This document shows positions 1-8,176 of a DNA stretch of 59,486 nucleotides, in pieces. Positions within the stretch are counted from its first letter, which is position 1. Every line of letters begins with the position of its first letter. Under the pieces are notes generated by a model. It was not told the origin of the DNA, made no database searches, and saw only the letters and a program-made list of their open reading frames with translations. The stretch is from Streptosporangiaceae bacterium (GTDB lineage Bacteria > Actinomycetota > Actinomycetes > Streptosporangiales > Streptosporangiaceae): the NCBI GenBank assembly GCA_025934635.1, contig JAICWX010000008.1, forward strand, positions 1 through 59,486, in the 5' to 3' direction. The position numbers were made by a program, and so were the translations under genes.

Positions 1-674
1 GAGACGTCGTCCAGCGCGGCGCGCATCAGCCGGAAGTTCTCCCTGGTCGCGTACGTCCCGGCGTAGCCCTCCCGGGTCGCGCCCTCGGGCACGTAGTCGA
101 GCAGCGACTGCCCGGTGGACCTGATCACCGCGATGACGTCGGCACCTTCGCGCGCCGCCGCCTGCGCCTGGGGGATGTCCTCGTAGATGTCCCCGGTGGC
201 CACGATCAGGTAGATCCACGGCATCGGCGGGTCGGAGGTCGCGGCGATCATCTGGTTCCGTTCCGCCCGCCGCTGGTCGATCAGTGCCACGCCCGCACCG
301 ACCGAACGGGTGGCGTGCTCGCGGGCCGCACCGGCGTCGGCCCCCGTGGGCAGCCGGAACTTGGCCAGCCCGGCGGCCGCGTCGACGGCGAGCGTGCGCA
401 GGTCGGGGTAGCCGCCGGTGATCATCGCATCCCAGGCCGGCAGGGCGACGCCGTGCTCGAGGCCGGTCGTCTCGCGGATCGCGTCGGTGAGCCGGTTCAC
501 CCACGGCATCCCGTCCTCGTCCGCGCCGTCCAGGCCGGCCAGCCGCAGCATGGCCCGTTCCACCGAGACGGTGGTGTGCGTGCGGGCCAGGCCGGTGACC
601 GGCTGCCCGGCGAGCCGGGCCAGCTCGCGGGCCTGCGCCACGATGGCCGGGTCCAGGTTGAGCTTGCCGGTCAT
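1..674 (-). CDS. kamD: Lysine 5,6-aminomutase alpha subunit (KamD), 5' part only
   Basis: The frame gives 224 N-terminal residues beginning MTGKLNLDPAIVAQARELA and runs off the left edge; the family is usually about 510-520 residues, so more than half is missing. The segments SVGVALIDQRRAERNQM-like and VATGDIYEDIPQAQAAAREGAD are typical of the alpha (PLP and substrate binding) subunit of the adenosylcobalamin-dependent D-lysine/beta-lysine 5,6-aminomutase. The ATG at 674-672 overlaps the TGA of the upstream dehydrogenase gene (ATGA), so translation is probably coupled. The beta subunit (kamE) would be expected further left, outside the window. Family assignment is firm; whether L-beta-lysine or D-lysine is the physiological substrate is inferred from the neighbouring kamA. 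Confidence 0.88.
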   Translation of the reverse strand, partial: MTGKLNLDPAIVAQARELARLAGQPVTGLARTHTTVSVERAMLRLAGLDGADEDGMPWVNRLTDAIRETTGLEHGVALPAWDAMITGGYPDLRTLAVDAAAGLAKFRLPTGADAGAAREHATRSVGAGVALIDQRRAERNQMIAATSDPPMPWIYLIVATGDIYEDIPQAQAAAREGADVIAVIRSTGQSLLDYVPEGATREGYAGTYATRENFRLMRAALDDV

Positions 675-1783
675 TGCGCCACCCGCCGTTCGAACAGGTC
701 CCGCACCGAGGGGACGCCGCGGATCAGACCGAGCGCGAAGTCCGCGTGGCCGGGAACGTACCCGTTGCCGACCAGCATGGTCACGTCGGCGGCCATGCCC
801 TCGGCGCCGAGGGCGGCGGCGCTGAAGCTTGTCGCCATGGAGAAGAAAATTACCGTGCCGCCCTGCCTGGTGGACAGGATTGCTCCTCCCTCGCAGCCGG
901 GGACGTCTACGCACACGACGGTGACGTCAGCGGGGCCGCCGGCGGCCTCGACTTTCGCGGCCAGTGTTACCGGATCTCGGGCGTCTGCGATCACAACCGC
1001 GTCGGCAAGGGGGGACTCCGGTGCCGCCGGGCTTGTCTCACGGCGGGGCCGAACGCCGTGAGCCAATCCCGGCGCGCCTCCGTCCTCCGTGGCGGGGAGG
1101 CTGCGCAGCAGGCCGGCCTCGGCATCATTAGGGACGATGCCTATTACCCGGCCGGCGCCTGCGCGGCGGGCGGCGGCGGCTGACAGTGAGCCGCTCTTGC
1201 CGGCCGCGCCGATCACGGCTACGACGGCACCCTTTTTTACGGTGCGGGCCGTGAGGGCGGGGGCGCCGCAGACGTCCATGACGGCCAGGGACAGGGGGAC
1301 GGGGAGGTCGTCGGGCAGGACGGCGGCGATCGAGCGGGCGAAGAGGATGGCGTGGCCTTGGCACGGGACCTGCTCGGAGAGGCCGTCCCAGTTGCTGAGG
1401 GCGTCGGTGATGGCGAGGGGGGTCAGGGTGAGGGAGACCAGGGTGGCGATGCGCTGGCCGGGTTTGAGGCCGAGGGGGGATTCCGGGCCGGTTTCCTCTA
1501 CGGTGCCGGTGAGCATTCCGCCGGAGCCGGTGACGGGGTTCTGCATCTTGCCGCGGGTGGTGATGATGTCCAGGACGGCGGCGCGGATCTTGCCGGGGTC
1601 GCCGGCGTAGGCCTCGCGGAGCTGCCGGTAGGAGGCGGCGTCGAGGTTGAGGCGGTCGACGCGGACGCGGGTCTCGTCGGGGGCGATGGCGGGGCTGGCG
1701 TCGAGGTGCCAGGCGGCCTGCGGGAGGACGCCGGGGGGCTCCAGGACGCGGTGCAGCCCGAGCGGGCTCGAGGTGCGTGACAT
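671..1783 (-). CDS. kdd: L-erythro-3,5-diaminohexanoate dehydrogenase
   Basis: The 370-residue product matches the NAD-dependent enzyme that oxidises 3,5-diaminohexanoate, the product of lysine 5,6-aminomutase, to 3-keto-5-aminohexanoate in the lysine fermentation pathway. Visible signs are the long N-terminal substrate domain (GLHRVLEPPGVLPQ, GKMQNPVTGSGGML, SLTLTPLAITD) and a Rossmann segment VAVIGAAGKSGSLSAAAARR. An upstream in-frame ATG at 1855 exists, but ATG 1783 is preceded by a good GGGAG box and gives the usual family N-terminus. The stop overlaps the kamD start by 4 bp. The gene is divergent from kamA, with about 94 bp between the starts. Confidence 0.9.
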   Translation of the reverse strand: MSRTSSPLGLHRVLEPPGVLPQAAWHLDASPAIAPDETRVRVDRLNLDAASYRQLREAYAGDPGKIRAAVLDIITTRGKMQNPVTGSGGMLTGTVEETGPESPLGLKPGQRIATLVSLTLTPLAITDALSNWDGLSEQVPCQGHAILFARSIAAVLPDDLPVPLSLAVMDVCGAPALTARTVKKGAVVAVIGAAGKSGSLSAAAARRAGAGRVIGIVPNDAEAGLLRSLPATEDGGAPGLAHGVRPRRETSPAAPESPLADAVVIADARDPVTLAAKVEAAGGPADVTVVCVDVPGCEGGAILSTRQGGTVIFFSMATSFSAAALGAEGMAADVTMLVGNGYVPGHADFALGLIRGVPSVRDLFERRVAQ

Positions 1784-1877
1784 GGGCAGCTCCCTCACTC
1801 GTTCGGGAAAATCTTCGGTCCTACCTGTTTTGTACCGCAAGTTCTTCGGTATCATGCTGCCACTGGGGAGGTGGCTT

Positions 1878-3236
1878 ATGGTCCCGCAGCCGTACGCCTA
1901 TCAGCGGCGAGAGCTGGCCGAACCCGACTGGCGCCGGTTCCCCGGCTGGGCCGGGGTATCCGCCGCCGACTGGGAATCCGCGCAATGGCAGCGCGCGCAC
2001 TGCGTCAAGAACGCGCGTCAGCTGCGGCAGGTCGCCGGGCCGGGCCTGGCCGAGTCCTTCTTCACCGACCTCGAGCAGGACCAGCGCGAGCGGGCCACCA
2101 TGTCGATGCTGGTGCCGCCGCAGATGCTCAACACGATGGCGCCCGCGCTGGCGCCGGACGAGCCGGGATTCACCGAGGCGTTCTACGCCGACCCGGTGCG
2201 CCGCTACATGATGCCGGCGTTCAGCGACCGGCGGACCGACTGGCCGTCTCACCCGTACGCGCAGCGCGACTCGCTGCACGAGGCCGAGATGTGGGCGGTC
2301 GAGGGCCTGACCCACCGTTACCCCACCAAGGTGCTCGCCGAGTTGCTGCCCACCTGCCCGCAGTACTGCGGGCACTGCACCCGGATGGACCTGGTCGGCA
2401 ACCCGACCCCGGCGACCGACAAGCACAAGTTCGCGCTGGCCCGTGAGGACCGGCTCGGGGAGATGCTGGCCTACCTGCGCCGCACCCCCGGGATACGCGA
2501 CGTCGTGGTCTCCGGCGGCGACGTGGCCAACCTGCCCTGGCCGCGGCTCGAGTCGTTCGTGGCCGCGCTGCTCGAGATCGACTCGGTCCGGGACATCAGG
2601 CTGGCCAGCAAGGCGCTGATGGGGCTGCCGCAGCACTGGCTCTCGGACGAGGTCCGGGCGGGCATGGCCCGGCTCTCCGGCACCGCCCGCGCGCGGGGGG
2701 TGAGCATCGCCATCCACACCCACGTGAATGCCGCCCAGTCGGTGACGCCGCTGGTCGCCCGGGCGGCCCAGGCCATGTTCGAGGCCGGCGTCCGCGACGT
2801 GCGGAACCAGGGCGTGCTGCTGCGCGGCACCAACGACAGCGCCGGGGCCCTGCTCGACCTGTGCTTCGCGCTGCTCGACGGGGCCGGCATCATGCCCTAC
2901 TACTTCTACATGTGCGACATGATCCCCGGCAGCGAGCACTGGCGGCTCACCCTGGCCGAGGGCCAGGCCCTGCAGCACGAGATCATGGGCTACCTGCCCG
3001 GGTTCGCCACTCCGCGGATGGTCTGCGACGTGCCCTACGTCGGCAAGCGCTGGGTGCACCAGGTGGCCAGGTACGACACCGACCACGGCATCTCGTACTG
3101 GACCAAGAACTACCGCACCGCCATCGAGTCCGACGACGACCTGGCGCTCGGCCGCGAGTATCCCTACTACGACCCGATCTACATGCTGCCCGAATCGGGC
3201 CAGGCCTGGTGGCGGACCCAGCGCGTCGCCGCGTAG
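1878..3236 (+). CDS. kamA: Lysine 2,3-aminomutase family radical SAM protein
   Basis: This 452-residue radical SAM protein carries the cluster motif CPQYCGHC (C160, C164, C167; CX3CX2C) inside LLPTCPQYCGHCTRMD. It also has the family's VVVSGGDVANLPW and VCDVPYVGKRW segments; K390 is the likely PLP-binding lysine. The enzyme converts L-lysine to L-beta-lysine. ATG 1878 was chosen because GGGGAGGTGG lies just upstream; the open frame continues upstream without conserved sequence. Its position divergent from kdd-kamD strongly supports the lysine to beta-lysine to 3,5-diaminohexanoate route rather than a role in EF-P modification. It is slightly longer than the clostridial enzyme (about 416 residues). 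Confidence 0.9.
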   Translation: MVPQPYAYQRRELAEPDWRRFPGWAGVSAADWESAQWQRAHCVKNARQLRQVAGPGLAESFFTDLEQDQRERATMSMLVPPQMLNTMAPALAPDEPGFTEAFYADPVRRYMMPAFSDRRTDWPSHPYAQRDSLHEAEMWAVEGLTHRYPTKVLAELLPTCPQYCGHCTRMDLVGNPTPATDKHKFALAREDRLGEMLAYLRRTPGIRDVVVSGGDVANLPWPRLESFVAALLEIDSVRDIRLASKALMGLPQHWLSDEVRAGMARLSGTARARGVSIAIHTHVNAAQSVTPLVARAAQAMFEAGVRDVRNQGVLLRGTNDSAGALLDLCFALLDGAGIMPYYFYMCDMIPGSEHWRLTLAEGQALQHEIMGYLPGFATPRMVCDVPYVGKRWVHQVARYDTDHGISYWTKNYRTAIESDDDLALGREYPYYDPIYMLPESGQAWWRTQRVAA

Positions 3237-3454
3237 CCTTTAAGGCCGCGCGTTCCTGATCGTTTCCGGTCGCGGAACTGTCACGTTCCGCTCATTCGGT
3301 GAGCCGTTCCGGCTCGCCGTCCGTGTTCACGTATGTCGGCAGTTTCAGCGCAGTGCCGTCCGGCGCCCGGGAAGGGAGTTCGCGGCGCGCGCGGGACCTA
3401 AATCAGGCATGGGCGCCGGGTCACGACCTTCACGGGAGCGAAAGGGAAGTGCCC

Positions 3455-4573
3455 ATGTCATCACGATTGCCCAGAATCAGAACACTCGCCGTCGGAATGC
3501 TCGCCGTCGCGATCCCGGCCGCGCTGGCCGTGGCCCCGTCCGCGTCCGCGCGCTCGCACGGCCCGCAGAACGAGTTCCGCCAGACCAACCTGGTCTCCGA
3601 CATCAGCGGCGCGGCGCAGCTGATCGACCCCAACCTGAAGAACGCCTGGGGCCTGGCCCTGGGTCCGACCACCCCGCTGTGGGTGGCCGACAACGGCACC
3701 AGCGTCTCCACCCTGTACAGCATCAGCCGCGGCGGCGGCTCCGTCCAGCAGGTGCCGCTCACGGTCACCCTGCCGCCGATGGACTCGGCCCCGACCGGCC
3801 AGGTGTTCAACCCGACCGGCGGCTTCGTGGTCAAGACCAAGGCAGGCAGCGGTCCCGGGCTCTTCATCTTCTCCTCGGAGGGAGGCCAGATCATCGCGTG
3901 GAACCCGGTCGCCGACCCGGTGATGGGCGGCGCCTCCACCGCGACGGTGGAGTACAGCTCGCCGGTCGGCGCCGTTTATAAGGGCCTGGCGCTGGCCAGC
4001 ACCCGCTTCGGCACGTTCCTGTACGCGACCGACTTCCACAATGGCCGGGTGGCCGTGTTCGACTCCCGGTTCCACCCGGTGCGCCTACCGGGGAGCTTCC
4101 GGGACCGGCACCTGCCCCGGGGCTATGCACCGTTCGGGATCCGCGAGATCAACGGCCTGATCTACGTCACCTACGCCAAGCAGGACGCGGCCCGGCACGA
4201 CGACATGGCCGGCCCCGGCCACGGGTTCGTCGACGTCTTCACCGCCAGCGGGTTCCTGGTGGAGCGCCTGGTTTCGCGCGGCGACCTCAACTCCCCGTGG
4301 GGGCTGGCGGTGGCACCGAGGGGGTTCGGCTCGTTCGGGGGCAAGCTCCTGGTGGGTAACTTCGGCGACGGCCTCATCCACGCGTACAGCCTGTTCTCCG
4401 GCCGCCCGGACGGCACGCTACGCGGCCAGCACCACAAGCCCATCAGGATCGGCGGCCTGTGGGCCCTGCAGTTCGGCACCGCCGCCACCGGCGGGACCGG
4501 CACGCTGCTGTTCAGCGCCGGCCCCAACGACGAGGCCGACGGCCTGCTCGGCGCCCTCAACCCCGACCGGTAA
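3455..4573 (+). CDS. Secreted TIGR03118-family protein
   Basis: This 372-residue protein has a Sec signal peptide (RLPRIRTLAVGMLAVAIPAALA followed by an A-S-A cleavage site near residue 33). The body consists of repeated beta-propeller-like blades (NAWGLALGPTTPLWVADN, NGRVAVFDSRF, SPWGLAVAPRGFG, GKLLVGNFGDGLI). This pattern matches the TIGR03118 family of exported proteins of unknown function. The start follows AAAGGGAAG by 4 bases; an in-frame start at 3299 would hide the signal peptide inside the protein and was rejected. The preceding 218 bp (3237-3454) holds no other feature that I can see. Function is unknown beyond export and a likely NHL-type propeller fold. Confidence 0.8.
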   Translation: MSSRLPRIRTLAVGMLAVAIPAALAVAPSASARSHGPQNEFRQTNLVSDISGAAQLIDPNLKNAWGLALGPTTPLWVADNGTSVSTLYSISRGGGSVQQVPLTVTLPPMDSAPTGQVFNPTGGFVVKTKAGSGPGLFIFSSEGGQIIAWNPVADPVMGGASTATVEYSSPVGAVYKGLALASTRFGTFLYATDFHNGRVAVFDSRFHPVRLPGSFRDRHLPRGYAPFGIREINGLIYVTYAKQDAARHDDMAGPGHGFVDVFTASGFLVERLVSRGDLNSPWGLAVAPRGFGSFGGKLLVGNFGDGLIHAYSLFSGRPDGTLRGQHHKPIRIGGLWALQFGTAATGGTGTLLFSAGPNDEADGLLGALNPDR

Positions 4574-4575
4574 CC

Positions 4576-5694
4576 TCACCGCGGATGCTGCCCGGCGGCC
4601 TGGCGCCGGGCAGCATCCGCCTCGGACAGCGCCGGGTCGTGACGGGCGGCGAGCTCCGCCAGGTGCTGCCGGACGGCCGGCCATTCGGCTGCCGTGATGC
4701 TGAACCGCGCCGAGTCGCGCGGGCCGAGTTCGGCGGCGAGCCGGTGGGCGCGCAGGATGCCCTCGAACGTGGCCCCGATCCGCGCGATCGCGTCCCGGGA
4801 CCGCTGGTTCCTGGCGTCGGTGTGCAGGCACACCGACTGCACCCCCCACGCCTCGAAGGCGTGCGTCAGCATCAGGCGCTTCATCTCGGTGTTCACGCCG
4901 GTCCTGATCACGTCCCGGCTCAGCCAGGTGTGACCGATCTCGCAGGTGTCGGGCGCCGCCTGGCGATCCGGCCACGGCCAGGAAACCAGGTCCCAGAACC
5001 GGGTCGAGCCGATCACCGTGCCGTCGGCGGCCCGGACCACGGCGAACGGCACCGAGGTCCCCGCGTCCCGGGCCGCGAGCGCCTTCTCCACGTAGCGGCG
5101 GGCCTGGCCGGTATCCCGCGGCACGACGGTCCAGCGGTACAGGTCGCCTCCCCCGGCCGCGGCGGCCGCCAGGCCGGGCACGTGGCCGTGCCGCAGCGGC
5201 TCGAGGCGGACGTGCGGGCCGGCCAGGACGCCCGTAGCGGACGGGACGTCCGCTACGGCGGGCGCGGGGTCCCGCCGGTACTCGGCGGGACGCTCCAGGT
5301 AGCGGCCGTCGGGCGCGGCGAAGCCGAACTGCCGGTACAGGCCGTGCGCGTCAGCGGTGTGCAGCATCCAGCGCTGCCCCGCCCCCGGGGCCTCGTCGAC
5401 CATCATCGCGACGATGGCCTGGCCCAGCCCGGCGCCGCGGTGCGCGGGCAGCACGTACACGTCGGCCAGGTAGGCGGACCCGCCGTCGCTGGCCGCGCGG
5501 GCGAAGCCGACCATCGCCCCGGCCTGGTCGTACGCCCCGGTAACGCGCCAGGCCGCGGCGATCTGCCGCCTGATGTCCGGCTCGCCGCGCCAGCGGCCCC
5601 AGTAGGCACCGGTGGTCAGGAACGCCACCGCGGCCGCGGGATCAACCCGGGCCGGGTCGTCGTCGATCTCGTAGGTCCCGATCGCGCGTCGCAT
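4576..5694 (-). CDS. Tandem GNAT acetyltransferase
   Basis: The 372-residue product contains two GNAT domains. The N-terminal domain (about residues 1-150) has the acetyl-CoA loop pattern VLPAHRGAGLGQAIV. The C-terminal domain (about 160-340) is RimJ-like, with VRLEPLRHGHVPGL, FAVVRAADGTVIGSTRFWD and the late motif NQRSRDAIARIGATFEGILR. Double-GNAT proteins often have one catalytic and one substrate-binding half; the substrate cannot be read from the sequence. The ATG at 5694 follows GGAGG by 7 bases and shares a base with a TGA stop of a short upstream frame (see 5694-5830). The gene is convergent with the TIGR03118 gene, with 2 bp between the stops. Confidence 0.85.
   Translation of the reverse strand: MRRAIGTYEIDDDPARVDPAAAVAFLTTGAYWGRWRGEPDIRRQIAAAWRVTGAYDQAGAMVGFARAASDGGSAYLADVYVLPAHRGAGLGQAIVAMMVDEAPGAGQRWMLHTADAHGLYRQFGFAAPDGRYLERPAEYRRDPAPAVADVPSATGVLAGPHVRLEPLRHGHVPGLAAAAAGGGDLYRWTVVPRDTGQARRYVEKALAARDAGTSVPFAVVRAADGTVIGSTRFWDLVSWPWPDRQAAPDTCEIGHTWLSRDVIRTGVNTEMKRLMLTHAFEAWGVQSVCLHTDARNQRSRDAIARIGATFEGILRAHRLAAELGPRDSARFSITAAEWPAVRQHLAELAARHDPALSEADAARRQAAGQHPR
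4581..4620. terminator. Perfect 17-bp hairpin at a convergent gene junction
   Basis: Two 17-nt arms (4581-4597 and 4604-4620) pair perfectly around a 6-nt loop. The hairpin begins 7 bp after the stop of the TIGR03118 gene and lies inside the last codons of the convergent GNAT gene. There is no clear U-tract, which is common for actinobacterial terminators. It could stop transcripts from both sides. Confidence 0.6.
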
Positions 5695-5830
5695 CAGAGC
5701 ACCTCCAGGGCCTGGTCGATGTCGGCGAGAAGGTCGGCCGCGGGTTCCACGCCGACCGGTCGGTGCCCGCGTGGATCAGCCGCGATTCGGCCGAGAAGAC
5801 CGCCGCGGATTCCGCCGCCATAGGCACATC
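5694..5830 (-). pseudogene. Possible short gene remnant upstream of the GNAT gene
   Basis: A minus-strand frame ending in TGA at 5696-5694 reads VGVEPAADLLADIDQALEVL, protein-like sequence reminiscent of the C-terminus of Cys/Met-metabolism PLP enzymes. A second frame just upstream reads AAVFSAESRLIHAGTDR. Together they could be a frameshifted relic or a short leader peptide translationally coupled to the GNAT gene through TGATG. No start with a ribosome site is obvious. The assignment is weak. Confidence 0.25.
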
Positions 5831-5840
5831 GTTCCTTAAT

Positions 5841-5879
5841 GTTATAGTACGTAATGTGAATACCCTAGTACAATATAAC
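5841..5879 (+). promoter_or_regulatory. Promoter and imperfect inverted repeat over the MocR gene start
   Basis: TATAGT at 5843-5848 sits 7 bp before the GTG at 5856, the spacing expected for a leaderless transcript. The sequence TTATAGTAC is mirrored by GTACAATATAA downstream of the start codon, forming an imperfect AT-rich inverted repeat of the kind bound by MocR regulators. The repeat straddles the start codon, which suggests autorepression. This is inference from sequence only. Confidence 0.5.
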
Positions 5880-7193
5880 CCGCGGGGCCGGACCGCCAGG
5901 GAGATATCGGCCAGCGTGGAGGCGGGCATCCGCGCCGGGCAGCTGGCCCCGGGGGATCACCTGCCGCCGGTCCGCGAGCTCGCCGGGCGGCTGGGCGTCA
6001 GCCCGGCGACGGTCGCCGCCGCTTACGGCGACCTGCGCCGCCGGGGCCTCACGGCCGGCGCCGGCCGGGCGGGCACCCGCGTCCGGGGGGCTCCCCCGGT
6101 CAGCTCCCGGGTGTACCTGAGCGCCCCCGCGGGCACCAGGGACCTGGTCACCGGCGGGCCCGACCCGGAGCTGCTCCCGCTGCTCCCGGCCTGGCCCGCC
6201 CGGAGCCCGGCCCGGATGTACGCCGAGGCGCCGGTGTCGCCCCGGCTGCGCCGCCTGGCGGCCGGGCAGCTGGCCGCCGACGGCATCGACACCGCGAGCC
6301 TGGCCGTCACCGGCGGGGCGCTCGACGGGATCGAGCGGGTCCTCGGCACCTGGCTCGCCCCGGCGGACCGGGTGATCGTCGAGGATCCCGGCCACGCGGT
6401 CACCTTCGACCTGGTGGCGGCGATGGGCTTCACCGCGGTGCCGGTTCCGGTGGACGACCTGGGCATCCGGCCCGACGGGCTGGCGTCCGCGCTGGAACGC
6501 GGCGCGGGCGCGGTGATCATGACACCCCGGGCCCAGGCCGCCACCGGGGCGGCCTGGGACGCCGGCCGGGCCGCCGAGATCGGCGCGGTCCTGCGCGGGC
6601 ACCCGGCGGCCGGCGTCATCGAGGATGATCACGCCGGGCCGGTGGCCGGGATGCCCGCCTTTTCCGCCTGCGCGCGCACCCCGGCGAACGCGGCGAACCC
6701 CGCTCGCTGGGTGACCATGCGCTCGGTATCGAAGTCGCTCGGGCCCGACCTGCGGCTCGCCGTGCTGGCCGGGGACGAGGCGACCATCACCCGGGTCGCC
6801 GGGCGGCAGGCGCTCGGCACCGGGTGGGTGAGCTACCAGCTGCAGGAAATGGTGGCCGACCTGTGGTCGGACGCCAGCGTGACCCGGGTCCTGGAGGCCG
6901 CGGCCCGGACGTACGCCGCCCGCGGCGCCGCCCTGCGCTCCGCGCTGGCCGACCGCGAGATCACCGCCAGCGGCCGGTCGGGCTTCACCTGCTGGATCCC
7001 GGTCGCCGACGAGGACGGCGTGGCGTCCGCGCTCGCCGCGGCAGGCTGGGCGGTCGCCCCGGGCCAGCGGTTCCGCATCGCCGCACCGCCCGGGATCCGG
7101 ATATCCTTCGCCCGGCTGGCGGAAGCCGACGCGCCCGCGTTCGCGGCCGACCTCGCCCGGACCCTGCGGCACCGGGCATCGCGGCTGGACTAG
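5856..7193 (+). CDS. MocR-type (GntR + aminotransferase-like) regulator
   Basis: The 445-residue protein has an N-terminal winged helix (about residues 12-75: GQLAPGDHLPPVRELAGRLG then VSPATVAAAYGDLRRRGL) followed by a class I aminotransferase-like domain. Its PLP lysine is K293 in SVSKSLGPDLRL, and the ligand motif IEDDHAG is present. MocR proteins sense PLP or PLP-amino acid adducts and regulate vitamin B6, GABA or amino-acid genes. GTG 5856 was chosen because it begins the conserved domain and suits a leaderless promoter; the frame is open upstream to 5763. No pdx gene is adjacent, so the target is unclear; the divergent GNAT gene is the nearest candidate. Confidence 0.85.
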   Translation: MNTLVQYNPRGRTAREISASVEAGIRAGQLAPGDHLPPVRELAGRLGVSPATVAAAYGDLRRRGLTAGAGRAGTRVRGAPPVSSRVYLSAPAGTRDLVTGGPDPELLPLLPAWPARSPARMYAEAPVSPRLRRLAAGQLAADGIDTASLAVTGGALDGIERVLGTWLAPADRVIVEDPGHAVTFDLVAAMGFTAVPVPVDDLGIRPDGLASALERGAGAVIMTPRAQAATGAAWDAGRAAEIGAVLRGHPAAGVIEDDHAGPVAGMPAFSACARTPANAANPARWVTMRSVSKSLGPDLRLAVLAGDEATITRVAGRQALGTGWVSYQLQEMVADLWSDASVTRVLEAAARTYAARGAALRSALADREITASGRSGFTCWIPVADEDGVASALAAAGWAVAPGQRFRIAAPPGIRISFARLAEADAPAFAADLARTLRHRASRLD

Positions 7194-7208
7194 CGGCGCC
7201 CGGACGGG

Positions 7209-7541
7209 CTACGGGGAACCCAGCGGGATCCGGCTGAACGGAAATCCGCGCAGGTCAGGGTCGTCAGGACCACGAGGCTGGTCGGGCCCGCCCGGCCGGC
7301 GCCCGCCCGCGGCCGCCTCGATGGCCAAGATGGTCAGGGCCCCGTCGATGACGCCATGGTCCGCCGCCCAGGCGCGCAGCGCCTGGATGACCTCGGCGAC
7401 GTGGTAGGCGCAGGCGTTCGCCTGCTGGTGCTCCTGCCCGCCGCCGGCGGCCTCCAGCTGCACCTGGAAGCACGGCGTGTGCTGGCACTCCCGATCCGCG
7501 TCGCACGCCCCCGGCGACGTCCGGTCGTCCGGTGCAGTCAT
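7209..7541 (-). CDS. Small hypothetical protein with N-terminal Cys motifs
   Basis: This 110-residue protein is not recognised. The N-terminal third has Cys13, Cys19 and Cys24 (ACDADRECQHTPCFQVQ) and a later Cys-His pair (ACAYHVAEVIQALRAWA), so a metal site is possible. The C-terminal third is Pro/Gly/Arg-rich. The start ATG at 7541 has only a weak ribosome site. The gene is convergent with the MocR gene (15 bp apart). Third-position GC matches its neighbours, which supports it being coding. Confidence 0.5.
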   Translation of the reverse strand: MTAPDDRTSPGACDADRECQHTPCFQVQLEAAGGGQEHQQANACAYHVAEVIQALRAWAADHGVIDGALTILAIEAAAGGRRPGGPDQPRGPDDPDLRGFPFSRIPLGSP

Positions 7542-8176
7542 GAGCCGCCCGGTTCACCGGGCACGCCCCAATCGGCCGGTGTCGTCATAAACGCCAATCC
7601 CTTCCGTATGAATCCCCTGGCGTAAAGGCTGCCTTCCCGTTCCCCCCGGGAAGGCGGTCCCCGTCAATGCGACGACGGCCCGGCGCCGCTCAAATACGCG
7701 GCGGACGCGGACCGCCAGAAGCAATAGTGTCCGCACCACACGTGACGCGCTACCCCATTGGGAATCTTCGTCTCGTTTTCAACGCAAGTGTGTAGTTAAT
7801 CGATTACTCCCCGTGCGCCACCGAGGTGACTGGCGGCAAATCACGCATCACCACCACCGGCGCGAGGCCTAGCATAGAGCAACGGCCTGCCTTATTTCGC
7901 CTTATGCCGCACATGTCGCGGCAATCGGGGGATACCGGATGTTGATCTTTCTCACGATATGACAGTTGACAGTTTGCCTCGCGGATCTACTGGCGAGTAA
8001 GGAATTAGGGCGGCCATAGGACGCTAAATGTAGTTTCCGTATGCGCACGCCTGCGCGGCACATTAGCTTGAAGCGGAAACATAACGGCCGCCTGGCCCGC
8101 GGGTCCTGGATCCGTTTCCTGGCCACGACGCTGACCAGGGTCTGCGGACGCTAGATTGTCCTCGGAGGCGGTCACG
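7542..8176. other. Long non-coding stretch before the SLATT genes
   Basis: No convincing gene is present in these 635 bp. The region is noticeably AT-richer than its surroundings from about 7760 to 8080. It contains a perfect 9-bp hairpin (arms 7631-7639 and 7647-7655, loop 7 nt) and an isolated TTGACA at 7966-7971 with no good -10 at standard spacing. Composition and length suggest a regulatory region or an old insertion junction. Confidence 0.4.

Noticed and set aside
7966..7971. Isolated TTGACA as a promoter for the SLATT genes
   Set aside because: No -10 element at 16-19 bp spacing, and it is more than 200 bp from the start codon.
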